Assembly: GCA_022684035.1 (NCBI GenBank)
Contig: JAJHSB010000036.1
Span: forward strand, 1 to 48,593
Length of the DNA: 48,593 nucleotides
Source: Candidatus Acetothermia bacterium
GTDB taxonomy: Bacteria > Bipolaricaulota > Bipolaricaulia > UBA7950
Direction of reading: 5' to 3'
In this document: positions 26,251-34,252 of the stretch, one piece after another
How the letters are laid out: every line of letters starts with the position of its first letter
Position numbering within the stretch: position 1 is the stretch's first letter
Program-made: the position numbers and the translations under genes
The notes under the pieces: model-generated
Told to the model about the DNA's origin: nothing
The model's database searches: none
Seen by the model: only the letters and a program-made list of their open reading frames with translations

Positions 26251-27051
26251 TCATATCCGTTCATGCTTGTTCATAATACCACAGTTTATCGCTTCTTTAA
26301 CGATCAGTCGTCTCATCAGACTGTTGATCGACCTTACAGCCGGCGAATCCTCCCGCAGTTCGGTCAGTGATTGACTGCGAAGACTGTAATCGATGATTGC
26401 GTCGTCTTCAGGGATCGTTTGGATCAGTTCCAGCTCTTGTTGCTCAATCTCTTCTCGCACCACCGGATTTAAATCTGCACGCAGCCGCTCAACCAGTAAA
26501 TAGATCGACTTAACAGTCAAATGGAGTTCTTTTACTAAATCCCGCAGAGCCCCGGCTGTCTTTACACCCCTGACAGTCGGATCAGAGACCAGCAGTAGAG
26601 CATCTATGTCCTGCGTTATCCTTCGTGACAGATGCTCCATCCCGGCTTCGTTATCGATGATGACGTACGGATAATTTTTCGCCAACATGTCGAGATACTG
26701 ACGCAATATCTGGTTGGGATAACAATAACATCCTTGCCCTTCCTGGCGCCCCATAACCAGCAGATCAACCTTCTTACCCTCAATTAGAATCTCGGCCAGC
26801 TTAGTCTGCAGATATTCATGTTTCGGAATGCTCGGAGGGAGATCCGCCAAATTCTCTCGGAATTCCGCCAGCGTAGTGCCGATCGAAGTAACCGGTGTCA
26901 ATCCGATTGCTTCACCTAAATTAGCGGTAGGATCAGCATCAACCGCAAGAATAGGACCATCAGTATTATTCTTTAAATGACCGATAATAAGTGCGGCAAC
27001 AGTAGTCTTGCCAGTGCCGCCTTTCCCCGCTACTGCAATTGTCAATCCCAT
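26251..27051 (-). CDS. cooC: CooC-type nickel-insertion ATPase, second copy
   Basis: P-loop ATPase of the MinD/ParA class that matures the Ni clusters of CODH or ACS. Deviant Walker A GKGGTGKTT at residues 9-17, Walker A' AVDADPTANLG (36-46), and the CxC motif GCYCY (Cys 108 and 110), the proposed metal-binding pair at the CooC dimer interface. The switch region IIDNEAGMEHLSRR is also family-typical. 266 residues, normal length. It follows the first cooC by 58 bp and comes before acsE. Two paralogues could serve CdhA and CdhC separately, which is inference. Confidence 0.88.
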   Translation of the reverse strand: MGLTIAVAGKGGTGKTTVAALIIGHLKNNTDGPILAVDADPTANLGEAIGLTPVTSIGTTLAEFRENLADLPPSIPKHEYLQTKLAEILIEGKKVDLLVMGRQEGQGCYCYPNQILRQYLDMLAKNYPYVIIDNEAGMEHLSRRITQDIDALLLVSDPTVRGVKTAGALRDLVKELHLTVKSIYLLVERLRADLNPVVREEIEQQELELIQTIPEDDAIIDYSLRSQSLTELREDSPAVRSINSLMRRLIVKEAINCGIMNKHERI

Positions 27052-27109
27052 CGGCTTATTCTTCCTGGACTCAAGTTTTAGGTCTTAACCTTTTCGTATA
27101 GTCTCTAAT

Positions 27110-27883
27110 TTAGGCGCCAAATTCTCTAATTATGGATGCCTTAATACGTGCAACATCTGTGATTACCTTCGCATCGCTGTCAAAAAGAGGTCGGCCATTA
27201 ATATCTGCTTCGCGTATGTGTATACTATCCGAGACAATGCCCAGTATTTTTATCGGCAATAGTGCTGCAGTTAACCGTTCCTCATCCTCTGCGCTACGTA
27301 TCCGATTACCAACGGCCTGAACATGCTTGATGCCGACGCTCGTTGCCAGCTCTCTAATTTTATGAGCTGTTTCAATACTCCGCTTCCCAGGATCGGCTAC
27401 GATGATTAACAGATCTACTGCCGCTGCTGTCCCACGGCTTAAATGTTCTATTCCTGCCTCCATATCCACGATGATCACTTCGTTCCGCTTGACCAGCAGA
27501 TAGCTGAGCAGTGCCTTTAAGAATGCATTCTCCGCACAGAAACAGCCGCTGGCAACAGAGCGAAAGCCGCCCATCACCATTAACTTAATGCCATTATGGG
27601 AGAGAGCATATTTGTCGGGTATATCGACTACATAAGGGTTCAAGTTAAAATATACGCCTATCGCACCTGCCTTGGCGCCAGTACGTTCTTCGACTAAATC
27701 TTTCATCGCAACGATAGGGATGATATCGTGTGGATCAGGAAAGTCTAAACTGGCGGCTAAATTAGCAACTGGGTCAGCATCGATCGCTAAAACAGAGTAG
27801 CCATCACGTTGAAATAAACTAGCAAGCAGGGCGGCTATCGTTGTTTTACCTACTCCGCCTTTGCCGGCAATGGCAAGTTTCAT
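27110..27883 (-). CDS. cooC: CooC-type nickel-insertion ATPase, first copy
   Basis: First gene of the Wood-Ljungdahl operon. MinD/ParA-type ATPase with GKGGVGKTT at residues 7-15, AIDADPVANLA (33-43), CxC motif GCFCA (Cys 114 and 116) and VDMEAGIEHLSRG. 257 residues. Its ATG at 27883 follows AGAGAGGAA, about 120 nt downstream of the predicted transcription start. The two cooC proteins differ through most of their length, so the duplication is old rather than recent. Confidence 0.88.
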   Translation of the reverse strand: MKLAIAGKGGVGKTTIAALLASLFQRDGYSVLAIDADPVANLAASLDFPDPHDIIPIVAMKDLVEERTGAKAGAIGVYFNLNPYVVDIPDKYALSHNGIKLMVMGGFRSVASGCFCAENAFLKALLSYLLVKRNEVIIVDMEAGIEHLSRGTAAAVDLLIIVADPGKRSIETAHKIRELATSVGIKHVQAVGNRIRSAEDEERLTAALLPIKILGIVSDSIHIREADINGRPLFDSDAKVITDVARIKASIIREFGA

Positions 27884-28009
27884 ATATTCCTCTCTTCTGT
27901 TCTTGCGTGACTAGTAGCTTCACCCGCGCCACGCCTATATTAGCGCTTCGCTTTCAATAAAGTGATGATTCGCTAAAAGCTCTCATCCTTGTATAAAAGT
28001 TTATTATAG

Positions 28010-28037
28010 ATTATAGTCGGTAAAATCTGGCTGTCAA
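28010..28037 (-). promoter_or_regulatory. Promoter of the Wood-Ljungdahl operon
   Basis: Perfect TTGACA (28037-28032) and TATAAT (28015-28010) on the minus strand, 16 bp apart. The leader of about 120 nt contains a GCGTG/CACGC pair that could form a stem and AGCGAAGCGCT. No activator site is obvious. Strong, possibly constitutive. Confidence 0.8.
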
Positions 28038-28104
28038 GCTGGCGAGTTGTCTATCACAAGATGGTGGCTTTTACCCACACGTAAGACCGTAGCCTTCTTT
28101 TTCT

Positions 28105-28445
28105 TGTCATTGCGAGAGTTCGGAGAACTCGTGGCAATCTCAAAGAGATAATTCTCGTTTAGATACTAAAATCTGAAGTCTTGCGCAAAATGGGAAGGAA
28201 TTGAAATCACAAACTCCAAACACCAATTTCCAAACAAATTTCAATGACCAATCACCAAAATCTCAAACAGAAAAGCCGGAGTATTTTCCTCGATTGTTGA
28301 CAAATCGCTTATAGAAGTTTGGTTATTGGGATTTGGTTATTGTTTGGAAATTGAGATTTGGTCATTGGGATTTCCGGCTTTTGTCCGGGTTAGGGGCAAA
28401 ACAAACTCTGTAGGATTATAAGCAACGGGATTGCTTCGCAGACTC
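28105..28445 (+). repeat. Inverted arm A (341 bp), partner of 32219-32579
   Basis: Nearly identical to the reverse complement of arm B (about 95 percent by eye), from TGTCATTGCGAGAGTTCG to TTGCTTCGCAGACTC. The arm is itself quasi-palindromic: CAATTTCCAAACAA on one side and TTGTTTGGAAATTG on the other pair over 14 bp, which gives a MITE-like hairpin. Compared with arm B it lacks a 22-bp GC-rich insert. Confidence 0.92.
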
Positions 28446-28607
28446 CATTAGACTTTAATAGTTATTTGGTTCTTCTCCCAAAAGTGTAGTTATTCACAGG
28501 AGGAATAGCTTTTTGAAACCTTAGAGTTGAGAAGGGCATCCGTCTTTCCTGTATAATTTATACTGTATATAACCCAAGTACAGACAAAAATACAGGGAGG
28601 AGACGGA

Positions 28608-28919
28608 ATGCCCAATACTATTATAGCAGATTGGCTCAATCTGCCAAGTGTAAAATTTCATGACGTGATTATTCATGGTAGTTGCACTGACATTCATCCC
28701 TGGCCTGTCGCCAGGACAGGCTTGATAGGGATTACTCTTCTGGATTTACCTGTTCTGGCTGTGAGCAGATGTCATTCTGGAGCTCTCGATTGGCGAGTAG
28801 CCAGGATCAGAGACCTGCCAATCTTTGAGTTTAAGACCTATCTGGTGATAGAGAAACATCGTATCAACTGCCCAAGCTGTGGGGTGAAGGTTGAGAAACT
28901 TGAGTTTGTTGACTTGTAA
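28608..28919 (+). pseudogene. ISL3-family transposase, N-terminal fragment
   Basis: N-terminal 103 residues of an ISL3 transposase: PIFEFKTYLVIEKHRINCPS plus CGVKVEKLEFVD is the zinc-ribbon region of the family. The frame ends one codon into a foreign cassette at 28916. Another oddity is PWPVARTGL, coded by a GC-rich palindromic stretch (CCTGGCCTGTCGCCAGGACA, 28700-28719) that looks inserted in frame. The catalytic core with the first Asp residues is missing. The left end of the element probably lies near 28467 (GGTTCTTCTCCC), and TATAAT at 28552 may be its promoter. Confidence 0.8.
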
Positions 28920-29354
28920 CTACTCAGGAGCCAGGAGCCAGAATTCAGGAGTCAGAATGAAAAGGGACCCAGCCAAGCATTTTCAAGATTTGATTGTTTG
29001 GCAAAAGGCTCATCAATTCGTTTTATCATCGTATCATGTTAGCGATAGTTTTCCACTAAAAGAGATGTATGACCTTACTTCCCAGTTCAGGAGAGCTGCC
29101 ATTTCTATTCCGGCTAATATAGCGGAAGGTTTTAAGAAAAAGACACTGCCCGATAAAGCCAGGTATATGAATATTGCACAAGCATCTCTTGAAGAATGTC
29201 GATACTATCTAATTCTGGCGAAAGATCTTGGTTATGGTGATACTTTACAGTTAATGCCCCTTCTCGAAGAAGTCAGCAAGTTACTGGAAGCCTATACTTC
29301 TTCTATTCTGGATTCTGGATTCTGGATTCTGGCTCCTGACTCCTGAGTGGTTAC
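28916..29354. mobile_element. 439-bp S23 four-helix-bundle cassette with 35-bp inverted ends, inside ISL3
   Basis: The left end GTAACTACTCAGGAGCCAGG (on to 28950) and the reverse complement of the right end GTAACCACTCAGGAGTCAGG (29354 back to 29320) agree at about 31 of 35 positions. Between them lies one gene, for an S23-type protein. The cassette separates an ISL3 N-terminal fragment from its C-terminal part, and about 150 residues of the transposase are missing, so insertion went with deletion. The right end has a short tandem repeat of GGATTCT that codes the C terminus of the S23 protein. Confidence 0.75.
28957..29346 (+). CDS. Four-helix-bundle protein, S23 (23S rRNA intervening sequence) family
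   Basis: 129-residue protein of the S23/bAvd-like group. The sequence FQDLIVWQKAHQFVLSSYHV, then MYDLTSQFRRAAISIPANIA (about residues 38-57), EGFKKK and ASLEECRYYLILAKDLGY are the family core; four helices are predicted from the pattern. Known relatives sit in intervening sequences of 23S rRNA genes and beside diversity-generating reverse transcriptases, where they bind nucleic acid or protein partners. Here it lies in a cassette inside a transposase gene. Start ATG 28957 follows GGAG. The last 15 residues (ILDSGFWILAPDS) are coded by the cassette's right inverted end, so gene and end have evolved together. Confidence 0.85.
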   Translation: MKRDPAKHFQDLIVWQKAHQFVLSSYHVSDSFPLKEMYDLTSQFRRAAISIPANIAEGFKKKTLPDKARYMNIAQASLEECRYYLILAKDLGYGDTLQLMPLLEEVSKLLEAYTSSILDSGFWILAPDS

Positions 29355-30007
29355 GTTATCGCTAAAGTAAGAAGCGTCGAGTTCAAGAAAGCCACTCAAG
29401 GAGAAGAAACAAGTTATCAAGCACCAAATATCTCCTCCTTAAGAACCAGGACAAACTCAAGACAAATGAGAAGGAGCAACTTCAGAAATTGCTTGACCTA
29501 AATGAGAACATAAACATCGCCTATATGCTGAAAGATGACTTGAAAAGACTCTGGGATTATAAATCTCCGGGTTACGCTAACCAATATCTTGACTCCTGGA
29601 TTAACACCGCCAGAGCCAGTAATATTGGCCCTCTTGTGAAGTTTGCTCAGACTCTGGATAGCTACAGACCTGTCCCTGGCCAGGTCCAGGGATACGGCCT
29701 TATTAACCACTGCTACTACCCCATAAACACTGGTAAATTAGAGGGGATGAATAACAAGATCAAAGTGATCAAGCGCACCGCCTATGGTTTTCACGATGAT
29801 GACTACTTTATCTTGAAGATCAACCAGGGATGCTCACCTAGGTACAAGCTAGCTTTTGGAAAGGTGCCCTGCTTGAGATTCAGACCGCCCGTCAGCGCTC
29901 TATCCGGACCGGAGATGGATGTTTTTTTGCGCTCGAACTTTGCTAAAACCAGGGCGCTATTGCTGACGCGGACCAGGGTCAATGTGGATATTGACGTATG
30001 TGGATAA
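29354..30007 (+). pseudogene. ISL3-family transposase, C-terminal fragment with frameshift
   Basis: Begins in the frame VIAKVRSVEFKKATQ, shifts by one base near 29410, and continues KYLLLKNQDKLKTNEKEQLQ and on through LKDDLKRLWDY to the ISL3 hallmark NTGKLEGMNNKIKVIKRTAY followed by GFHDDDYF. An insertion PVPGQVQG coded by a palindromic CCTGTCCCTGGCCAGGTCCA interrupts the usual DSYR-YGLINHC region in frame. After INQGCSP (about 29835) the frame runs into unrelated sequence to 30007. A remnant: no complete catalytic triad. Confidence 0.8.
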
Positions 30008-30256
30008 GTCTCCGACTTGCTCACATACTTGGATAACCCTTCGGGTTACCCACAATCTCCACATTGTTACGGCTGTTAATTTTCCAAAAGGGTTAAGGCA
30101 TTATGAAAAAGAATCACTCTTTACTACTAAATTTGGAGAAGAGCCAAAATAAAAAAAGTAGTTCGTATTGTTTCGTTTCAGGTCGTCTAAAAACCTTCTC
30201 TGCCGGAGGCTAATCACCGGCACTCAATTCTCTCCGGTATCTTAACTGTCTGCCTT

Positions 30257-30601
30257 ATGAATAATGTTGTAGAAACGCCAGATGGTAATCTTTCAAAAGG
30301 TATGAGGCAGTTAAACGGTGTGTATACCCAGTCATTCAATAAGAGAGATGATCGAATTGGTCGTCTGTTTCAAGGGAGATATAAAGCAATACTTGTCAGC
30401 AAGGAAAAGATTAGAGAGGCGGTCATGGAATATGGCTACGGTCAGAATAAAATCGCAGAACAACTTGGAATGCATTATTCAACAATAAGTAAATTGTTAA
30501 ATGGCAGAGAGAAATATCAAAAGAAAAACCTGACCCCATGCGTGCGCCATGCATGTGTGCAACCTGGACCTCGAACCTCAAACTGTATTGAATCCGATTA
30601 A
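30257..30601 (+). pseudogene. Y1 (REP-associated/IS200-like) transposase remnant
   Basis: The first 50 residues, VETPDGNLSKGMRQLNGVYT then GRLFQGRYKAILVSK, are the central part of REP-type tyrosine transposases. It then jumps to IREAVMEYGYGQNKIAEQLG and HYSTISKLL, the C-terminal helix-turn-helix of such proteins. The HUH motif, the catalytic Tyr and the region between are missing, so this is an internally deleted remnant. Such transposases move or multiply short palindromic repeats, which abound in this genome. The preceding 250 bp (30008-30256) hold no gene. Confidence 0.75.
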
Positions 30602-30608
30602 TTCCCTG

Positions 30609-31916
30609 CTAAAAATCTTGCAGCAGGTCTTCCAGCGTCGGAAAGCCGATCTCTTGTAATTCGTACCGGATACGTGTTACAGGAACTTTGAACTGCAACA
30701 GCCGCGCCAGATTTATCGGTGTGCCGATGACTACTACATCACACTCAACCTGATCGACTGTCTGCTGCAGATCGGCAATCTGATTCCGGCTGTATCCCAT
30801 TGCCGGCAGCAAGGTTCCGATCTCTGGATATTGGTGGTAAACCTCTTTTATCGATTCGACCGCATATGGTCGCGGATCGATCAATTCAGCTGCTCCCAGC
30901 CGCTGCGCAGCGATCGTACCGGCGCCAAACTCCATTTCACCGTGAGTCAGCGTCGGGCCGTCTTCAATGACAAGGACTCGCCTTCCGCGGATGATCTCCG
31001 GCCGTTCAACGTAAATCGGTGATGCGGCTTCAACGATCGTTGCCTGAGGATTGATACGTTGTATATTCTCCCGCACAAATTGAATCTCCTCTATCGCTGC
31101 GGTGTCAATTTTGTTGATGATCGCGATGTCGGCTTGACGTAGATTTACTCCACTGGGGTAATAGAGAAGTTCATGGCCAGCGCGGTGAGGGTCAAATACT
31201 ACAATTGACAGATCGGCATGGTAGAATGAGAAGTCGTTATTCCCACCATCCCAGATAATGACATCGGCCTCTTGTTCAGCCTGACGCAAAATCTTTTCGT
31301 AATCTACTCCGGCATAGACGATTATTCCACGGTCAATATGCGGTTCGTATTCCTCTCGTTCTTCAATGGTACAGTTATAGCGGTCGAGATCGTCGTAAGA
31401 TTGATACCGCTGCCATTCCTGAGCAACTAAGTCTCCATAAGGCATTGGGTGGCGAATAACAACCACCTGCTTCCCTTTTGCCGCTAAAATATCGCAGACA
31501 CGGCGAGTAGTCTGGCTCTTGCCTGCCCCGGTTCGTATCGCTGTAATCGAGATCAATTGTTTTTTCGGCTTGATCCTCGTCGATGCTGTTCCCATCAACA
31601 TAAAATTCGCTCCTGCCGCATTGACAATGGCAGATCGTTCCATTACATATTGGTTGGAGACATCACTATAGCTGAAGACGACCAAGTCGACATGATGCTC
31701 TTTGATCAATTGAACCAAGTTCGCTTCTGCCTCGATCGGTATTCCCGCGGGATACAACTTGCCGGCCAACTGCGCTGGATAACATCTGCCATGAATATTC
31801 GGTATCTGATTGGCAGTAAAAGCAACTACGTTGTAGTTCTTATTACTACGGAAGGCGACGTTAAAGTTGTGAAAATCTCGACCTGCTGCTCCCATGATTA
31901 TTACATTTTGCTTCAT
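30609..31916 (-). CDS. Predicted GTPase, cyclic 2,3-diphosphoglycerate synthetase-like
   Basis: 435-residue P-loop protein of the CpgS-like/COG2403 group. N-terminal Rossmann-like part begins VIIMGAAGRDFHNFNVAFR; then a P-loop in ITAIRTGAGKSQTTRR (about residues 146-161), an IIWDGGNNDFSF motif and INKID as the guanine-specificity-like sequence. In Methanothermus the relative makes cyclic diphosphoglycerate; bacterial members have no proven role but are common in anaerobes with C1 metabolism. ATG 31916 is chosen because AGGAGG stands 12 bp before it; the longer frame from 31988 covers the promoter (TATAAT at 31961-31956). It is the one apparently intact non-mobile gene between the inverted arms. 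Confidence 0.75.
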   Translation of the reverse strand: MKQNVIIMGAAGRDFHNFNVAFRSNKNYNVVAFTANQIPNIHGRCYPAQLAGKLYPAGIPIEAEANLVQLIKEHHVDLVVFSYSDVSNQYVMERSAIVNAAGANFMLMGTASTRIKPKKQLISITAIRTGAGKSQTTRRVCDILAAKGKQVVVIRHPMPYGDLVAQEWQRYQSYDDLDRYNCTIEEREEYEPHIDRGIIVYAGVDYEKILRQAEQEADVIIWDGGNNDFSFYHADLSIVVFDPHRAGHELLYYPSGVNLRQADIAIINKIDTAAIEEIQFVRENIQRINPQATIVEAASPIYVERPEIIRGRRVLVIEDGPTLTHGEMEFGAGTIAAQRLGAAELIDPRPYAVESIKEVYHQYPEIGTLLPAMGYSRNQIADLQQTVDQVECDVVVIGTPINLARLLQFKVPVTRIRYELQEIGFPTLEDLLQDF

Positions 31917-31955
31917 CTTGTTTTTGTTCCTCCTAAGCCTTCTTATTGAACAAGA

Positions 31956-31961
31956 ATTATA
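31956..31961 (-). promoter_or_regulatory. Possible -10 box of the GTPase gene
   Basis: Perfect TATAAT on the minus strand, 40 bp before the start codon, without a recognisable -35 hexamer at the right distance. Low-to-moderate support. The rest of the 883-bp interval 31917-32799 holds dispersed repeats and arm B but no gene I can support. Confidence 0.35.
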
Positions 31962-32218
31962 CGCAATGATCTCCGATAAATAAAGCATACCGTGCCCGTA
32001 CTGAGAATCACGATCCGGTATTCGAATTCATCAAAACTATATCTATTTAAGGTATTTGGGATCGTCCCTGATCCAGAAAGATAAAGATCGGATCTTCCTT
32101 CCTTGTCGGGCTCAGGGACAAGCCAAAATACAGAGAAGGGGTTTACTTAACGAGGGGGACGGAGTTCACGGTTCGGGAATGGTTCCGAGTTCTCCCCTAA
32201 TTCGTCGTCTGTCAGTGT

Positions 32219-32579
32219 GAGTCTGCGAAGCAATCCCGTTGCTTATAATCCTACAGAGTTTGTTTTGCCCCTAACCCGGACAAGCCGGAAATCCCAATGA
32301 CCAAATCTCAATTTCCAAACAATAACCAAATCCCAATAACCAAACTTCTATGAGCGATTTGTCAACAATCGAGGAAAAGACTCCGGCCTTTCTGTTTGAG
32401 ATTTTAGTCATTGGTCATTGAGATTTGTTTGGAAATTGGTGCTTGGAATTTGTGATTTCAATTCCTTCCCATTCCCCGCCTTCGCGAGGACAAGTTTGCG
32501 CAAGACTTCAGATTTTAGTATCTAAACGAGAATTATCTCTTTGAGATTGCCACGAGTTCTACGAACTCTCGCAATGACA
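32219..32579 (-). repeat. Inverted arm B (361 bp), partner of 28105-28445
   Basis: Reverse complement of arm A apart from scattered substitutions, a 2-bp difference near CCGGCTTGTCC, and the 22-bp insert at 32473-32494. Both arms together enclose 3.8 kb with ISL3 and Y1 remnants, the S23 cassette and the GTPase. Confidence 0.92.
32473..32494. mobile_element. 22-bp GC-rich insert present in arm B only
   Basis: TCCCCGCCTTCGCGAGGACA plus AG interrupts the sequence that is continuous in arm A (GCGCAAA then ATGGGAAGG on the complementary strand). Contains the palindrome TCGCGA. The borders are uncertain by 1-2 bases because of shared A residues. Comparable GC-rich palindromes occur in the ISL3 fragments and at 43561-43605. 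Confidence 0.75.
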
Positions 32580-32799
32580 GAATAAGGAGTAGAAATCAAG
32601 GGTTAAGGATCAAGACCTTAACCGTGAACCTTCTTCTCCGCACCTCTCCGGTGGTAATAGAGTATTCCACGGAGCCGTCTCTCGATGATGGAACGGGTGG
32701 GATCAGGAGCTGAAGTCAGAGGAGAGATTAGTAGTCCAACCACGTCAGCCGTCTGTCTCCACTGGATTATATGAGGCCTAATATATAGGGTGAGAAGCA

Positions 32800-33939
32800 T
32801 CACCGAGTTTCAGAAAAGAAGGCGTACACTTTCTTTAACCAGTCAATGATCCTGATCTGCTGAGGACAAACCGGCTCGCATTTACCACAGGCAACGCATT
32901 GGTCAGCCCGCTCTCCTTCAAAGGACGAGATATAGCTCCAATTCGCGGGATTACGTTTACCATGCATCATTACATTGTTATAGGCGGTGAAAATTCGCGG
33001 AATATTAACGTTGGCTGGACATGGTAGGCAATATTTGCAGTCCGTACACGGAATCGGGGCGAGATCGCGAAAGGCTTGCCGTACCCGTTTCACCAGGGTG
33101 CGCTCTTCGTCTGAAAACAAGCCGATTCGGGAACGGTTTGCACTCTCAATATTCTCCTCAACATGCTCTATTGTCGACATTCCGCTTAAGACTAAAGAGA
33201 CCTCTGGCTGATCCCACAACCATTGCAGCGCCCAATCGGTTGGGGAACGCGTTATTGGAGCACTCTCCCACAGAGCTGTAACCGTCTGCGGAGGGGGCTG
33301 AGCAAGCAGGCCGCCACGCAGTGGTTCCATGATCACAACAGCAACATCGTTAGTAGCCGCATAATGGAGCCCTTTACGTCCTGCCTGAAATTCGACGTCT
33401 ATGCAGTTGTACATAATCATGCAGAAAATCCAGTCGTAGGCATCGATGATCTCTTTGAAGACGGAAAACTGATCGTGAAACGAGAATCCAAGAGCGCCGA
33501 TGCGGTGATCAGCGATCGCCTTTTCCGCCCAATCAAGCACACCGAGATCGCGTAAATTCGACCAATACGTCTTGTTAAGAGCATGGAGGAGATAGAAGTC
33601 GATCTGATCGGTCTGCAGCCGCTTCAATTGCTCGTCGAGATACTTGTCAAAATCACTGGATGCTTTGATCAGCCATGAGGGCATCTTTGTTGCGAGTTTG
33701 ACCTTCTTCCGATAGCCATCTTGCAAAGCACGTCCGAGCAGCGGCTCGCTCTTCTCTTGATGATAGACCCACGCAGTATCGATATAGTTGACGCCGCAAT
33801 CGATCGCTCTCCGTACCATCTGCGTTGCTAATTTTTCATCGATCTTTGCTGAGTTACCATCGATTGTCGGCAGACGCATTGCCCCGAAACCGAGAGCAGA
33901 CGGTTTCCAGTCGAGTCTCCCAAATGTGCGGTACTGCAT
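32800..33939 (-). CDS. Aldo/keto reductase with C-terminal [4Fe-4S] motifs
   Basis: Redox enzyme of the aldo/keto reductase superfamily with an added ferredoxin-like region; substrate unknown. 379 residues. The barrel shows GFGAMRLP, DTAWVYHQEKSE (catalytic Asp and Tyr), ATKMPSW (Lys) and YLLHALN (His). The C-terminal part has CTDCKYCLPCP at about residue 298 and CVACGKCEPVCP at about residue 350, two cluster motifs that could pass electrons to the barrel. The gene stands alone between arm B and the pst region; ATG 33939 follows a GGGAG site. Many strict anaerobes carry several such proteins. Confidence 0.88.
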   Translation of the reverse strand: MQYRTFGRLDWKPSALGFGAMRLPTIDGNSAKIDEKLATQMVRRAIDCGVNYIDTAWVYHQEKSEPLLGRALQDGYRKKVKLATKMPSWLIKASSDFDKYLDEQLKRLQTDQIDFYLLHALNKTYWSNLRDLGVLDWAEKAIADHRIGALGFSFHDQFSVFKEIIDAYDWIFCMIMYNCIDVEFQAGRKGLHYAATNDVAVVIMEPLRGGLLAQPPPQTVTALWESAPITRSPTDWALQWLWDQPEVSLVLSGMSTIEHVEENIESANRSRIGLFSDEERTLVKRVRQAFRDLAPIPCTDCKYCLPCPANVNIPRIFTAYNNVMMHGKRNPANWSYISSFEGERADQCVACGKCEPVCPQQIRIIDWLKKVYAFFSETR

Positions 33940-34252
33940 GAATTCTCCCTGTTGTAAGGCTTATGATTTGGATGGCGATTACTACCCCGCTATTTAGGTT
34001 GTATTTTAGCCATCCTTCCACCTTCAGTCTATCCACCTGCGTACAACTACTGACACGTTTTGTGATAAAGTGGAGAAGATATGTAAATAGGTTCTTCTCC
34101 AATTTAGTTACTAAAAAGGATTCAAGGGTTCATATTTGGTACAATTTTGAATAGAGATTGAAGTCTTTTAAGCTACACAAAACCGGCTCAATACTTACCC
34201 GCCTGAACTCGGGTAGGAAAGAACAAAAGAATATTCTTAAGAGAACGTATCG
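33940..34252. other. Gene-free spacer between aldo/keto reductase and phoU
   Basis: 313 bp, AT-rich, without a credible gene. I see no repeats of the main families, no T-rich terminator for phoU, and no consensus promoter for the reductase. GGTTCTTCTCC at about 34088 resembles the presumed left end of the ISL3 element but is too short to interpret. Confidence 0.4.

Noticed and set aside
32618-32803. Small open frame just downstream of the aldo/keto reductase
   Set aside because: Overlaps the reductase stop, no ribosome site, no recognisable sequence.
34083-34111. ISL3 end fragment before phoU (GGTTCTTCTCC)
   Set aside because: Only about 11 bases match the presumed end at 28467; too short to claim.
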